Shown here in pieces: positions 51,100-60,052 of a stretch of DNA of 64,000 bases; within the stretch, counting starts at the first letter, position 1; every line of letters begins with the position of its first letter. The notes beneath the pieces were generated by a model. The model was given only the letters and a program-made list of their open reading frames with translations. It searched no databases and had not been told where the DNA came from. The stretch comes from Burkholderia sp. L27(2015) (GTDB lineage: Bacteria > Pseudomonadota > Gammaproteobacteria > Burkholderiales > Burkholderiaceae): contig NZ_LMUX01000016.1 of NCBI RefSeq assembly GCF_009765705.1, forward strand, positions 804,837 through 868,836, written 5' to 3'. A program made the translations under genes and the position numbers.

Positions 51100-51792
51100 A
51101 TGAAGGTGCTGATTGTCGAAGACGAGCCCAAAGTGGTGGATTATCTGCGCACGGGTTTGACGGAGCACGGGTGGGTTGTCGAGGCTGCATTCGATGGCGA
51201 AGAGGGCGCTTATCTGGCGATCGAGTACGATTTCGACGTGATCGTGCTCGACGTGATGCTGCCCAAGCTGGACGGTTACGGTGTGTTGAAGGCGTTGCGT
51301 GCGCGCAAGCAGACGCCCGTCATCATGCTTACCGCGCGCGATCGCATCGACGACCGCGTGCTTGGCCTGCGCGAGGGCGCCGACGATTACCTGACCAAAC
51401 CATTTTCGTTTCGCGAACTGGTCGAGCGCCTGCACGCATTGACGCGTCGCACGCGCTCGCAGGAATCGAATGTCCTGGTGATCGGCGATCTCAGCGTCGA
51501 CCTGATCAACCGTCGCGCGACCCGCGATGGCATACGGCTGGACTTGACCGCCAAGGAGTTCCAGTTGCTCAGCGTGCTGGCGCGCCGACGTGGCGAGACA
51601 TTGTCGAAGACGGTCATCACCGAGCAGGTCTGGGACATCAATTTCGAAAGCAACGCGAATGTGGTCGAGACCGCGGTTAAACGCCTACGCGCAAAACTCG
51701 ATGGCCCGTTCTCGGCCAAGTTGTTGCATACGATCCGCGGGATGGGTTACGTATTGGAACTGCGAGAAACAGCCGACGACGGGAGACTTTGA
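51100..51792 (+). CDS. OmpR family response regulator, CusR/CopR-like
   Basis: A 230-residue regulator: receiver with phospho-acceptor Asp51 in VIVLDVMLPKLDGYGVL, DDYLTKPFSFRELVER, and a winged helix with FESNANVVETAVKRLRAKLD. The sequence is typical of heavy-metal responsive regulators. The ATG at 51100 is the family start; the open frame from 50830 overlaps DUF1330. Stop and next start overlap as TGATG. Confidence 0.92.
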   Translation: MKVLIVEDEPKVVDYLRTGLTEHGWVVEAAFDGEEGAYLAIEYDFDVIVLDVMLPKLDGYGVLKALRARKQTPVIMLTARDRIDDRVLGLREGADDYLTKPFSFRELVERLHALTRRTRSQESNVLVIGDLSVDLINRRATRDGIRLDLTAKEFQLLSVLARRRGETLSKTVITEQVWDINFESNANVVETAVKRLRAKLDGPFSAKLLHTIRGMGYVLELRETADDGRL

Positions 51793-51863
51793 TGGGGCGT
51801 TCAGTGAACCGTTCAGTGAACGGCGTAGTGAACCGCTCCATGAGCCGTTCCATTTCGCGCCGC
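51792..51863 (+). repeat. 12-bp in-frame repeat with a start codon in each unit (kinase gene)
   Basis: Six units of exactly 12 bp: ATGGGGCGTTCA, GTGAACCGTTCA, GTGAACGGCGTA, GTGAACCGCTCC, ATGAGCCGTTCC, ATTTCGCGCCGC. The first five begin with ATG or GTG in the kinase frame; they encode MGRS-VNRS-VNGV-VNRS-MSRS. Confidence 0.88.
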
Positions 51864-53270
51864 TTGGCACTCACGTCTGCAGCGGTCTCGCTGGTCGTCT
51901 TCATACTCGTCGGGGCCGGGCTTTTCGTCGTGGTCCGCGAGCAAGTGATCGCAAACCTGCGGGAATCGCTCGACACGCGCGCGGAGCTCGCGCGCATGAT
52001 CATCATCCATAGCCCCCGAGCGGATCAGTGGAGCATGGTGCAAGAGAAACTCACCGACCTGACGCCACACGATCGCTCTACGCAGTTTCGCGTTTCGAGC
52101 GCCGACGCGCGATTCCAGTTTGGGCGGCAGATCAATGGCAAGCTCGAGGGCGAGGATCATGGCGAATACCAGATGGTCGACCCTCCGGGGCAGAAAAATC
52201 CGATGATTGTCACCACGATCGCGATCCCGCCCAGCACGGAGCGCCCGGCACTGCAACTCATGGTCGCCAACGATTGTTCGGCCGCGCAAAGGATGTTGCG
52301 CGCCTTCGAGATCGCGCTGGCGACCTTGATCGTCGTGGCGACCGGTGTGATGCTGCTGCTCAGCGGCGCGGTCGCCAAGTTTGGCCTGCGCTCGTTGACG
52401 AGGCTTTCCGAGGAAGCGTCGCGCCTGAGCCCGAACAAACGGCACGAACGCCTGGACACCGCGCTGTTGCCGCGTGAACTATGCGATTTGACGATCTCGT
52501 TCAACGAGGCGCTGGAACGCCTGGACGGCGCGTACCAGCGGCTCGAATCGTTCAACGCGGATGTCGCTCACGAGCTGCGTACGCCCGTGGGCATCCTGAT
52601 CGGCCAGACCGAGGTGATGCTCACGCGCGATAGATCGGCGCAGGACCTGCGACAGACTCTGCAATCGAACCTCGAAGAGCTGGAACGCATGCGCGCGATT
52701 ATCAATGACATGCTGTTTCTCTCGCGGGCCGATCGCGGCGAGCGGGCCAGTGGCCTGGTCGAAGTGTCGATCGCCGAGGAAGCGTCGCGCACCGTCGAAT
52801 TTCTGGAGTTTTCGTTCGAAGACGCGCAACTGAAAATGAGGGTGCGCGGCGATGCCCGAGCCGCGGTCAACCGCTCGCTGTTCGGACGCGCGCTAACCAA
52901 TCTGCTGGTGAACGCCACGCAGCATTGTCGCGCTGGCGAAACCGTGATTCTGGACATTGCGCCGCATCCGGATCGAGTCGAGATCTCGGTTTCCAATCCG
53001 GGCGCTGCAATCGATCCTACGGTGCGGGCTCATCTTTTCGATCGGTTTTACCGACGGGATGCGTCGCGTAGCAATAGTCACGACAGTCACGGGCTTGGAC
53101 TGTCCATTGTCAAGGCGGTGGCCGAGATGCACAACGGTTTTGTTTTTTCCCACAGCGAGGCGGGACTCAATACGTTTGGATTTTCCGTGGCGAAAAGCGC
53201 TGTGGTCGTTCCCCCCGACGTTGCTGCGCAGAGCCCCACGCTTGTCAACGCGGTGTGGGCGGAGTCTTGA
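51792..53270 (+). CDS. Heavy-metal-type sensor histidine kinase
   Basis: A 492-residue kinase: helix near 30-52, periplasmic domain, helix near 170-192, HAMP, HisKA with His in NADVAHELRTPVGILIG, and HATPase with NLLVNATQHC, SVSNPG and HGLGLSIVKAVA. It resembles CusS. No metal-efflux genes are in the window, so the inducer is unknown. The first 24 codons are a 12-bp repeat that offers ATG at 51792 and 51840 and GTG at 51804, 51816 and 51828 as starts. Confidence 0.9.
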   Translation: MGRSVNRSVNGVVNRSMSRSISRRLALTSAAVSLVVFILVGAGLFVVVREQVIANLRESLDTRAELARMIIIHSPRADQWSMVQEKLTDLTPHDRSTQFRVSSADARFQFGRQINGKLEGEDHGEYQMVDPPGQKNPMIVTTIAIPPSTERPALQLMVANDCSAAQRMLRAFEIALATLIVVATGVMLLLSGAVAKFGLRSLTRLSEEASRLSPNKRHERLDTALLPRELCDLTISFNEALERLDGAYQRLESFNADVAHELRTPVGILIGQTEVMLTRDRSAQDLRQTLQSNLEELERMRAIINDMLFLSRADRGERASGLVEVSIAEEASRTVEFLEFSFEDAQLKMRVRGDARAAVNRSLFGRALTNLLVNATQHCRAGETVILDIAPHPDRVEISVSNPGAAIDPTVRAHLFDRFYRRDASRSNSHDSHGLGLSIVKAVAEMHNGFVFSHSEAGLNTFGFSVAKSAVVVPPDVAAQSPTLVNAVWAES

Positions 53271-53391
53271 GGTCTTTGTCTTGAGGGCGTTTGGGCTTGC
53301 GTGGGCGTGCTTGGGCTTATTCCCCAGCCGGCACAGCGTATAGTTGACGCTGAACGCGGCCAACCGGGCTGCGAATAGCGGGAGCACGCCA

Positions 53392-54321
53392 TTGGACACG
53401 CTTGCTAAAAGCATCGCCGGCCCCATTCGACGCACGATGGTGCTGGTCCTGACCTTGCTGGCCGTATGTTGCTTATGCAATAGCGTGCCGGCCTACGCGG
53501 CGAACGATGCCGCGAGCTTGCGCGACAAATACCAGAGCCTGACGCAACAGCTTGCCCACAACGCGTTCGGGCGTCCGCTATATCTGAATTCGAGCGAGTC
53601 GTCCTCCCGGCTCCAGGGCGACATCTACGCCGTGGTGAACTATCCCTACGCTACCGTTAGCGGTGCGCTCAACGACCCCGTGCATGGACCGGCCAACTGG
53701 TGCGACGTGCTGATCCTGCATCTGAACACCAAGTATTGCCACGCGGCGACCACCGGCGACGGCAGCATACTGAGCGTGAACCTGGGCAAGAAGGTCGAGG
53801 AGGAACTCTCCAGCACCTACCGCCTGCAATTCAATTACCGTGTGATAGCGTCCAGCCCAGGATACTTCCAGGTGCAACTCAATGCGGACAGCGGCCCCAT
53901 GGGTACCAAGGATTACCATATCGTGGTGGAGGCGGTGGACATAGGCGAGAACCGCACGTTCCTGCATCTGACCTATGCCTACGGTTTCGGCATGATCGGG
54001 CGTGCGGCGATGACAACCTATCTGAATACGATAGGCAGCGACAAGGTCGGTTTCAGCCCGACTGCGGATTCGACTGCCGCCAAACCCGATTACGTGGGCG
54101 GGGTACGCGGTTTGGTCGAACGCAACACCATGCGCTATTACCTGGCCATCGACGCTTATCTTGGCGCGTTGTCCAGCCCGCCCGATAAACGTCTCGAACA
54201 ACGGTTGACGACCTGGTTCAACGCGACGGAGCAATATCCGCAACAACTGCACGAAGTCGATCGGCAAGACTACATGAAGATGAAGGACGACGAATACAAA
54301 CGCCAGCAAACTGCGCAGTAG
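53392..54321 (+). CDS. Hypothetical secreted protein
   Basis: A 309-residue exported protein. A TTG at 53392 has GGGAG 7 nt upstream and gives a signal peptide with a positive n-region (KSIAGPIRR) and an AYA cleavage site near residue 37; the ATG at 53437 would lose most of that n-region. The mature part has two Cys in a WCDVLILHLNTKYC segment and a Tyr-rich YRLQFNYRVI strand, otherwise no known motif. Not assigned to a family. Confidence 0.72.
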   Translation: MDTLAKSIAGPIRRTMVLVLTLLAVCCLCNSVPAYAANDAASLRDKYQSLTQQLAHNAFGRPLYLNSSESSSRLQGDIYAVVNYPYATVSGALNDPVHGPANWCDVLILHLNTKYCHAATTGDGSILSVNLGKKVEEELSSTYRLQFNYRVIASSPGYFQVQLNADSGPMGTKDYHIVVEAVDIGENRTFLHLTYAYGFGMIGRAAMTTYLNTIGSDKVGFSPTADSTAAKPDYVGGVRGLVERNTMRYYLAIDAYLGALSSPPDKRLEQRLTTWFNATEQYPQQLHEVDRQDYMKMKDDEYKRQQTAQ

Positions 54322-54327
54322 CCGGCG

Positions 54328-54366
54328 CGTCAAGGTGAAGCGTCAAGTCGAAACGTCAAGCCAAAG
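54328..54366. repeat. 13-bp tandem repeat downstream of the secreted protein gene
   Basis: Three units, CGTCAAGGTGAAG, CGTCAAGTCGAAA and CGTCAAGCCAAAG, start 6 nt after the stop codon. A partial fourth unit follows. The rest of the 279-bp gap to the next gene shows no gene or clear promoter. Confidence 0.8.
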
Positions 54367-54600
54367 CGACGCTCTTCGCACGGTGACATGCGCCGCGTCT
54401 ATCTATCGTTCTTCGATATCGAGGGTTTCAACGTCAGGGGCAACTCGACGATGATGGGCGAACCCGGCGCCGTACAACCCTGATCGCAACATTTCCCCGG
54501 TTGCGTATTGCGGGTGATCGCACGTCGCGGGTCTTCGACGACGCCGCGCAGTTATTCAAAGATTACGTCAAGCAGCTATATAAACGCCGTGGAGACAGCG

Positions 54601-55131
54601 ATGCTAAACACAGTGGATGAATCTGTCGTGGTCCTGGTGGATCTTCAACGGCGACTCATGCCGGCGATTCACCAAGGCGAACAGGTGATCGCGCAAAGCG
54701 TGCGGCTCGCAAGAATCGCGGGGCTGCTGGGCATGCCGGTTCTGGGCACTGAGCAGAGTCCCGGCAGCCTGGGGGAGAACGTCGAGGAGATCAAGCGCCT
54801 GTGCGTGGAGACTTTGGCCAAGGAGAGCTTCGATGCCTGCGCGGACGGTTTGCTCAAGGCTTTGCCGGCGCAACGCACCAAGATCGTGGTCGCCGGCTGC
54901 GAAGCCCACGTGTGTGTGATGCAAACCGTCTTGGGATTGATCGACCGAGGGTACCAGGTAGCGCTCGTCAGGGATGCGGTAGGATCGAGAAGACCCGTCG
55001 ACCGCGATACGGCGCTGGAGCGCCTCAGGCATGCCGGTGCCACTTTGGTGACAACGGAGATGCTCGCGTTCGAGTGGCTAGGGCGCGCCGATCATGTGCA
55101 TTTTCGCGAGGTATTGAAGCTCGTCAAATAG
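54601..55131 (+). CDS. Isochorismatase-like cysteine hydrolase
   Basis: A 176-residue hydrolase of the YcaC/isochorismatase superfamily. The catalytic set is Asp in VVVLVDLQRRL (about residue 14), a Lys in the ETLAKESFDAC segment and Cys in KIVVAGCEAHVCVMQT (about residue 100). GGAG lies 7 nt before the ATG at 54601; the frame from 54508 is not protein-like. Substrates in this family are varied; YcaC-type proteins have no proven one. Confidence 0.88.
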   Translation: MLNTVDESVVVLVDLQRRLMPAIHQGEQVIAQSVRLARIAGLLGMPVLGTEQSPGSLGENVEEIKRLCVETLAKESFDACADGLLKALPAQRTKIVVAGCEAHVCVMQTVLGLIDRGYQVALVRDAVGSRRPVDRDTALERLRHAGATLVTTEMLAFEWLGRADHVHFREVLKLVK

Positions 55132-55204
55132 TCGGTTTTCGCACGTAACACCTTGGAGCGCCTAGAGGTTACTATGTTGATCACCGGGTTTTGTTCGAGT
55201 CGTT

Positions 55205-56692
55205 ATGCCAAATCTTGAAGACGGCGTCTTTTATGGTTCCGCTATCGTTTTGCTGGACCTCGTTGGTTGGCGCTTAATGGGGCTCGGGGCGAGCGGGCTG
55301 CGTTTGTTTGTTCGCGCGCTGCTTTTCGTGACGCTGACGTACATCTTTTTTCGCTCGAACATCAATCCGCTCGCCCCCGCGCCTGCGAACCCGGACAAAT
55401 TTCGGCATGTGCTGACCCTGGGCATCGAACTGTTCTGGTGGTTTCAAGCGGCTCAACTGAGCACCATCCTGCTGGACCGGCTTATTCTGCCGAAGTCCTG
55501 GCACCGGGAGCGCCTGTTCCAGGATGTCCTGGGCGCGCTTGTGCATCTGGCCGCGGCCGTGGCGGCCATCGCGTACGTGCTCGACTGGCCGTTGCGCGGG
55601 GTCCTGGTGACTTCGGGCGCATTGGCGATCATTCTCGGTCTGGCGATTCAAAGCACGCTCAATGATGTCTTCTCGGGCGTGGTATTGAACGCGACCCAGC
55701 CGTTTCGTTTGGGCGACTCGGTTGCCATCGACGACGTGGAAGGGCAGGTGGTGGAAAGCAACTGGCGCGCGACCAGCCTGATCAATGGGCAGGGGAATAT
55801 CGTCGTGGTGCCCAATAGCGTCGCGGCCAAAGCAAAAATCGTGAATAACAGCGAGCCCGCGCGGATGCACGGCATCACGGTGACGCTCGAATTGACGCCG
55901 GAAGTCAGGCCGGCGCGCGTGGTGGAAGCGCTGGAGCGCGCCGCAGCCAGTGCGCGGGACGTGCTGGAGAATCCGAAACCTGTCGTGAACGTGCGGCGTG
56001 CAGGAACCGATTCCATCGAGTACGAGATCACTTGCTACGTTGACGCGCTCAGTAAAAAATCGGGGACCAAAAACACGCTCTTCGACTTGGCTTTTCGTCA
56101 TTTGGCTTCACTGGAAATCGACATGCGTTCGCTTTCGGTTTCTCGCGATGGCCGGGAGCGTTTGAGTCACCGTCAACGCTTGCTCAGGGGCATCGAGATG
56201 TTCCATACGCTGGACGATGCGGAATTTGCGAAGATCGAAGCGGCACTGACCCGCCACGAGTTCGATGCGGGCGAGACGATTTACACTTCGTTTCGTGACG
56301 ATGACCCGACCGGGGTCGGGAAAACCGCGCTGCACATTCTCGACAGTGGCGTCGCGTCGGTGACCCTGCCTCAGAATGGACACCAGGTGGAAGTACGCCG
56401 GATGGCACCCGGCGACGCGATCGGGCAATCCGGGATTGTGTCGGGTATGCAGTTGCATGCGACCGTGCGTGCGGTGACACACGTCGTTATCTACTGTCTC
56501 GACAAAAGCGATCTGACGCCCATCATCAAAGCGCGGCCCGAGGTGGGACACCAGATGTGTCGGGCGCTCAGCGATCATCAAGCGATCGAAGACGTATTCA
56601 TGACCCCGGCGGAGCTCCAGCCCGCCACGGGTGACGGTATCTTCGCCTGGCTGCGCGAAGGCATGCAGCGACTCCACGACCTCGTGCAATGA
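55205..56692 (+). CDS. MscS-family channel with C-terminal cyclic-nucleotide-binding-like domain
   Basis: A 495-residue inner-membrane channel: four or five helices, with the pore helix and MscS beta domain at about 130-220 (GLAIQSTLNDVFSGVVLN, GDSVAIDDVEGQVVESNWR), then a Crp-like cNMP-binding domain at about 325-460 (MFHTLDDAEFAKIEAALTRH, PGDAIGQSGIVSGM). Such MscS-CNB channels are known in bacteria and some respond to cAMP instead of tension. The phosphate-binding cassette is not clearly canonical, so nucleotide binding needs testing. Confidence 0.88.
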   Translation: MPNLEDGVFYGSAIVLLDLVGWRLMGLGASGLRLFVRALLFVTLTYIFFRSNINPLAPAPANPDKFRHVLTLGIELFWWFQAAQLSTILLDRLILPKSWHRERLFQDVLGALVHLAAAVAAIAYVLDWPLRGVLVTSGALAIILGLAIQSTLNDVFSGVVLNATQPFRLGDSVAIDDVEGQVVESNWRATSLINGQGNIVVVPNSVAAKAKIVNNSEPARMHGITVTLELTPEVRPARVVEALERAAASARDVLENPKPVVNVRRAGTDSIEYEITCYVDALSKKSGTKNTLFDLAFRHLASLEIDMRSLSVSRDGRERLSHRQRLLRGIEMFHTLDDAEFAKIEAALTRHEFDAGETIYTSFRDDDPTGVGKTALHILDSGVASVTLPQNGHQVEVRRMAPGDAIGQSGIVSGMQLHATVRAVTHVVIYCLDKSDLTPIIKARPEVGHQMCRALSDHQAIEDVFMTPAELQPATGDGIFAWLREGMQRLHDLVQ

Positions 56693-56741
56693 TGCGCGAT
56701 TTCGAATCTGACCGATCGAATTGGATCCATGACATGCCGCT

Positions 56742-57626
56742 TCAACTGCGCAAATGTTCCACTAGTAACTGGGTCGGCATGTTCAGTGTGTGAGGGTTAT
56801 CGTGGAAACATAGCTGCAGGCGGCGCAGTGCCCACGGTTCGTCGAGCGGGCGAGTGACCAGGCCGGCGAAGTTCTGATGCTTGTCGAGCCAGGGCGCGGG
56901 CAGCACGGAAATGCCCATGCCCATCTCCACCATGCAACAGACCGCTTCGTTGCCGCTGACCTGCACGCGGCGATTAATCGGCTGGCCCAGGCGCGCCGCG
57001 GCATTGACCAGCAGCGTGCTGAGCGAACTTTCACTGCGCAGGCAAACGAAGTCGTAGGACAGCATCTCGGCGAGCGTCAGGCTCTCGTTTTGCAGCAGTT
57101 CGTGACCGACCGGCAGCACCGCGACCAGCCGTTCTTCGCCATAGGGCAGCGAGCGCAGTCCGGTGGCGACGAATGGGTCGCCGAAGATGCCGATGTCGGC
57201 GCGGCCTTCTGAAACCAGTTGAATCGCATGCGGGCTCAGGCTGTCGGTCAACTCGATCACGATGCCCGGGTGCCGTGCCGAAAACGCATGCAACTGCTGC
57301 GGAAGATATTGAGTGACAACGGCAATGCTGGCGGCGATCCGCACGGCCCCGCGTATGCCTTCCGAAAGGTCGGACATCTCCACCTGCAGTTGTTCGACGT
57401 TCTGGCAAATCGTGCGCGCATGGCGCAGCAGCACGTAGGCAGCCGGCGTTGCCTCGAGCCGCGTCGGGCGCCGCTCGAACAGCCGAATGTTCATGCTCTG
57501 CTCAAAGTCGGACAGCCGCTTGCTGATGGCCGATGCTGCGATGTGTTCGCGCGCCGCGGCCTTCGTCAGGCTCTTCTCCTCCATCACGGCGATAAACAGC
57601 CGCATCGTGTAGAGATCGATCCTCAT
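56742..57626 (-). CDS. LysR family transcriptional regulator
   Basis: A 294-residue regulator: N-terminal winged helix (SLTKAAAREHIAASAISKRL at about 18-37) and a C-terminal inducer-binding domain. AAGGGGACGC just before the ATG at 57626 decides the start, although the frame is open to 57680. It diverges from the leuB-like gene and is the probable regulator of the whole cluster through to 64000; in LysR systems the inducer is often the pathway substrate. Confidence 0.9.
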   Translation of the reverse strand: MRIDLYTMRLFIAVMEEKSLTKAAAREHIAASAISKRLSDFEQSMNIRLFERRPTRLEATPAAYVLLRHARTICQNVEQLQVEMSDLSEGIRGAVRIAASIAVVTQYLPQQLHAFSARHPGIVIELTDSLSPHAIQLVSEGRADIGIFGDPFVATGLRSLPYGEERLVAVLPVGHELLQNESLTLAEMLSYDFVCLRSESSLSTLLVNAAARLGQPINRRVQVSGNEAVCCMVEMGMGISVLPAPWLDKHQNFAGLVTRPLDEPWALRRLQLCFHDNPHTLNMPTQLLVEHLRS

Positions 57627-58079
57627 TGCGTCCCCTTGCTGAATTCTTTCGATCAACACCCTAGCCGGACATCTTCGCACGATCTATGTACGAGTTACGC
57701 GAGATCGGTGCGCGATCTGCGGACTAGCCGGGCGCGATTTGCCCATGAGCCTGTTTTCGCGCGGCCACCGCAGGCATTCCTGCCATCCCCGGACTTTCCC
57801 TAGGTCGAAGCCGATGCAGGCCCATTCGATGGGCGCCGCCGGACACCGATAGGGAAATTGTCGGCGCGGTTGAATGTCGCGCCGCAGCCCTGTCGCACGG
57901 AGCACGGCGCACTGTGGATGCCCATCCGCCGCAGTGCATCAACTACACGCGAGAGCCCCGAGCATCGCCAATCGGCAACGCCGCATCGCAAAACGATAAT
58001 TGCATGGCCCGTGCCGGATTCCTATTATCGACTCCACAAATAGACGGATGCAAGGTTCGCATCGATAACGGAGACATGC
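57627..58079. promoter_or_regulatory. Divergent regulatory region between lysR and the leuB-like gene
   Basis: 453 bp without a gene. Near the leuB side, CGATAAT (57994-58000) and its inverse ATTATCG (58024-58030) lie 30 bp apart centre to centre, about three helical turns, with a further CGATAAC at 58063-58069. This repeated motif is a candidate LysR binding site. An upstream stretch near 57690-57730 repeats variants of GCGCGATCT. Confidence 0.4.
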
Positions 58080-59150
58080 ATGAAAATAGCGGTACTGCCG
58101 GGAGACGGCGTGGGCATTGAAATCGTTCCTGAGGCAGTCAAGGTCCTGAAGGCGGTAGCTCAAGACCGTTTCGACCTCGAGTTCGAGCAGGGCTACATCG
58201 GCATGAGCGGAGTCAATGCAACCGGCAAGCCCTTGCCCGACGAAACGCTGGCGCTCGCGCGTAGCGCCGACGCCATTTTGTTCGGCTCGGTGGGTGGCCC
58301 GGAGTACGAGCAATGGCTGCGCAAGCACAAGGTGCGTTCGGGTTTGCTGCAACTGCGTCGCGTGCTGGGCTTGAACGCGAATCTGCGCCCGGTGCGGCTG
58401 TTCCCCGAACTCGTCAACGTCTCGACGCTCAAGCCGCATGTGATTGAAGGGCTGGACCTGCTGATCCTGCGTGAGTTGTCGAGCGATATCTATTTCGGCG
58501 AGCCGCGCGGTCCTGTGCAGAACGCAAGCGGCGAGCGCGAATCGATCAATACGATGCGTTATCGCGAATCGGAAGTGCGCGCCATCGCTCACGTCGCGTT
58601 TCAGACCGCCCGCACACGCAAGAGCCGTGTGTGCTCGGTCGACAAGGCCAACGTGCTGGAGACCATGCAGTTGTGGCGCGACGTGATGACCGAAGTGGGC
58701 ACGGAGTATCCCGACGTCGAACTCTCGCACTTGTATATCGACGCTGCGGCGATGGCGTTGATGCGCACGCCGACGCGCTTCGACGTGATCGTTACGGGCA
58801 ACATGTTCGGCGACATCTTGTCGGATGAGGCGGCCATGCTGGTCGGCTCGCTCGGTATGCTGCCGTCGGCGTCGCTCGCACCGGACGGCAAAGGTCTCTA
58901 CGAACCGATACACGGTTCGGCGCCCGACATCGCCGGGCGCGACATCGTCAATCCGCTTGCAACGATCCTGTCGGCTGCGATGTTGCTGCGCTATAGCCTC
59001 AAGCGCGAAGACGACGCGCAGCGCATCGAAGACGCCGTGCGCAACGTGCTCGGCCGCGGCCTGCGTACCGCTGACATCATGGACGCCGGCTGCCGCCAGG
59101 TCGGCACGCGAGAGATGGGCGACGCGGTCGCTGCCGCCGTGCTGGCTTAA
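58080..59150 (+). CDS. LeuB-like beta-decarboxylating dehydrogenase
   Basis: A 356-residue NAD-dependent dehydrogenase of the isopropylmalate/isocitrate family. [25 protein letters not shown], the catalytic Lys in [23 protein letters not shown] and HGSAPDIAG are all present. Where leucine-pathway enzymes have PExxLL (the Glu near residue 87 shaping substrate choice), this protein reads VRSGLL. GDGIGPEI is altered to GDGVGIEI. It likely oxidises a 2-hydroxy-3-substituted dicarboxylate, not necessarily 3-isopropylmalate. First gene of the cluster; GGAG precedes it. Confidence 0.87.
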   Translation: MKIAVLPGDGVGIEIVPEAVKVLKAVAQDRFDLEFEQGYIGMSGVNATGKPLPDETLALARSADAILFGSVGGPEYEQWLRKHKVRSGLLQLRRVLGLNANLRPVRLFPELVNVSTLKPHVIEGLDLLILRELSSDIYFGEPRGPVQNASGERESINTMRYRESEVRAIAHVAFQTARTRKSRVCSVDKANVLETMQLWRDVMTEVGTEYPDVELSHLYIDAAAMALMRTPTRFDVIVTGNMFGDILSDEAAMLVGSLGMLPSASLAPDGKGLYEPIHGSAPDIAGRDIVNPLATILSAAMLLRYSLKREDDAQRIEDAVRNVLGRGLRTADIMDAGCRQVGTREMGDAVAAAVLA

Positions 59151-59152
59151 TC

Positions 59153-60052
59153 GTGGCGGCGCCGATAGGTATGTCCGCGCGGATGTCCACGGGTTTGTCC
59201 ACAGATATGTCCGCTAGCGCGTGTCTTACGTCACAAGCGGTGCCGGCACCAGCGGTCGCGGCGCTCGCCTTCGAAGACGTCACATGCACCTTTGTTCCGC
59301 GTGCCGGCGCACAGCGCTACACCGCGGTCGATCGCGCCACGTTTTCGGTTGCACCGGGCGAATTTGTCTCGGTGGTCGGCCCGACTGGCTGCGGCAAGTC
59401 GACCTTACTCAATATGGCCGCCGGGTTGCTGCTTCCCTCGGGTGGACGCGTGAGCACGTTCGGCGAAGAGGTGACCGATATCAACCGCCACGCCACCTAT
59501 CTGTTCCAGGGCGAAGCGCTGATGCCCTGGCGCCGCGCCATCGACAATATTTCGGCCGGCTTGCAGTTCAAGGGCGTGCCGCCCGCGCAGGCCCGCGAGC
59601 GAGCGCAGCAGTGGCTTGTGCGGGTCGGGCTGGGCGGGCATGGCCACAAATTCCCACACCAGATGTCGGGCGGTATGCGCAAACGCGTCGCGCTGGCGCA
59701 AGCATTGATTCTCGACCCGCCGATCATTCTGATGGACGAACCGTTCAGCGCCCTGGATGTCCAGACACGCCAATTGATGGAATCGGAACTGCTGGAACTC
59801 TGGCAGGCGGATCGTAAGTCGGTGCTGTTCATCACGCACGATCTCGACGAGGCCATCGCGCTGTCCGACCGCGTGATCGTTCTCGCGGCGGGCCCCGGCA
59901 CGCGGCCGATCGCCGAGTTCGAGATCGACCTTCCGAGGCCGCGCGAGGTCTCGGAGATTCGCAACAGCGAGCGCTTCGTCGCGTTGCACAAGCAAATCTG
60001 GGACGTTCTAAGAGACGAGGTATTGAAAGGCTATGAACAGAGCAAACGCTGA
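59153..60052 (+). CDS. ABC transporter ATPase, SsuB/TauB type (second system)
   Basis: An ATPase of up to 299 residues with Walker A GPTGCGKST, Q-loop YLFQGEALMPWR, signature MSGGMRKRVALAQ, Walker B ILMDEPFSALD and H-loop ITHDLDEA. It is closely similar to the ATPase at 48010. The N-terminus is a 12-bp repeat with ATG at 59171, 59183 and 59207 besides the GTG at 59153, and none has a convincing Shine-Dalgarno site, so the start is open. It follows the leuB-like gene by 2 nt and overlaps the permease by 20 nt. Confidence 0.9.
   Translation: MAAPIGMSARMSTGLSTDMSASACLTSQAVPAPAVAALAFEDVTCTFVPRAGAQRYTAVDRATFSVAPGEFVSVVGPTGCGKSTLLNMAAGLLLPSGGRVSTFGEEVTDINRHATYLFQGEALMPWRRAIDNISAGLQFKGVPPAQARERAQQWLVRVGLGGHGHKFPHQMSGGMRKRVALAQALILDPPIILMDEPFSALDVQTRQLMESELLELWQADRKSVLFITHDLDEAIALSDRVIVLAAGPGTRPIAEFEIDLPRPREVSEIRNSERFVALHKQIWDVLRDEVLKGYEQSKR
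59171..59218 (+). repeat. 12-bp in-frame repeat with a start codon in each unit (ATPase gene)
   Basis: Four units: ATGTCCGCGCGG, ATGTCCACGGGT, TTGTCCACAGAT, ATGTCCGCTAGC. Each begins with ATG or TTG in the ATPase frame and encodes MSAR-MSTG-LSTD-MSAS. Confidence 0.88.
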
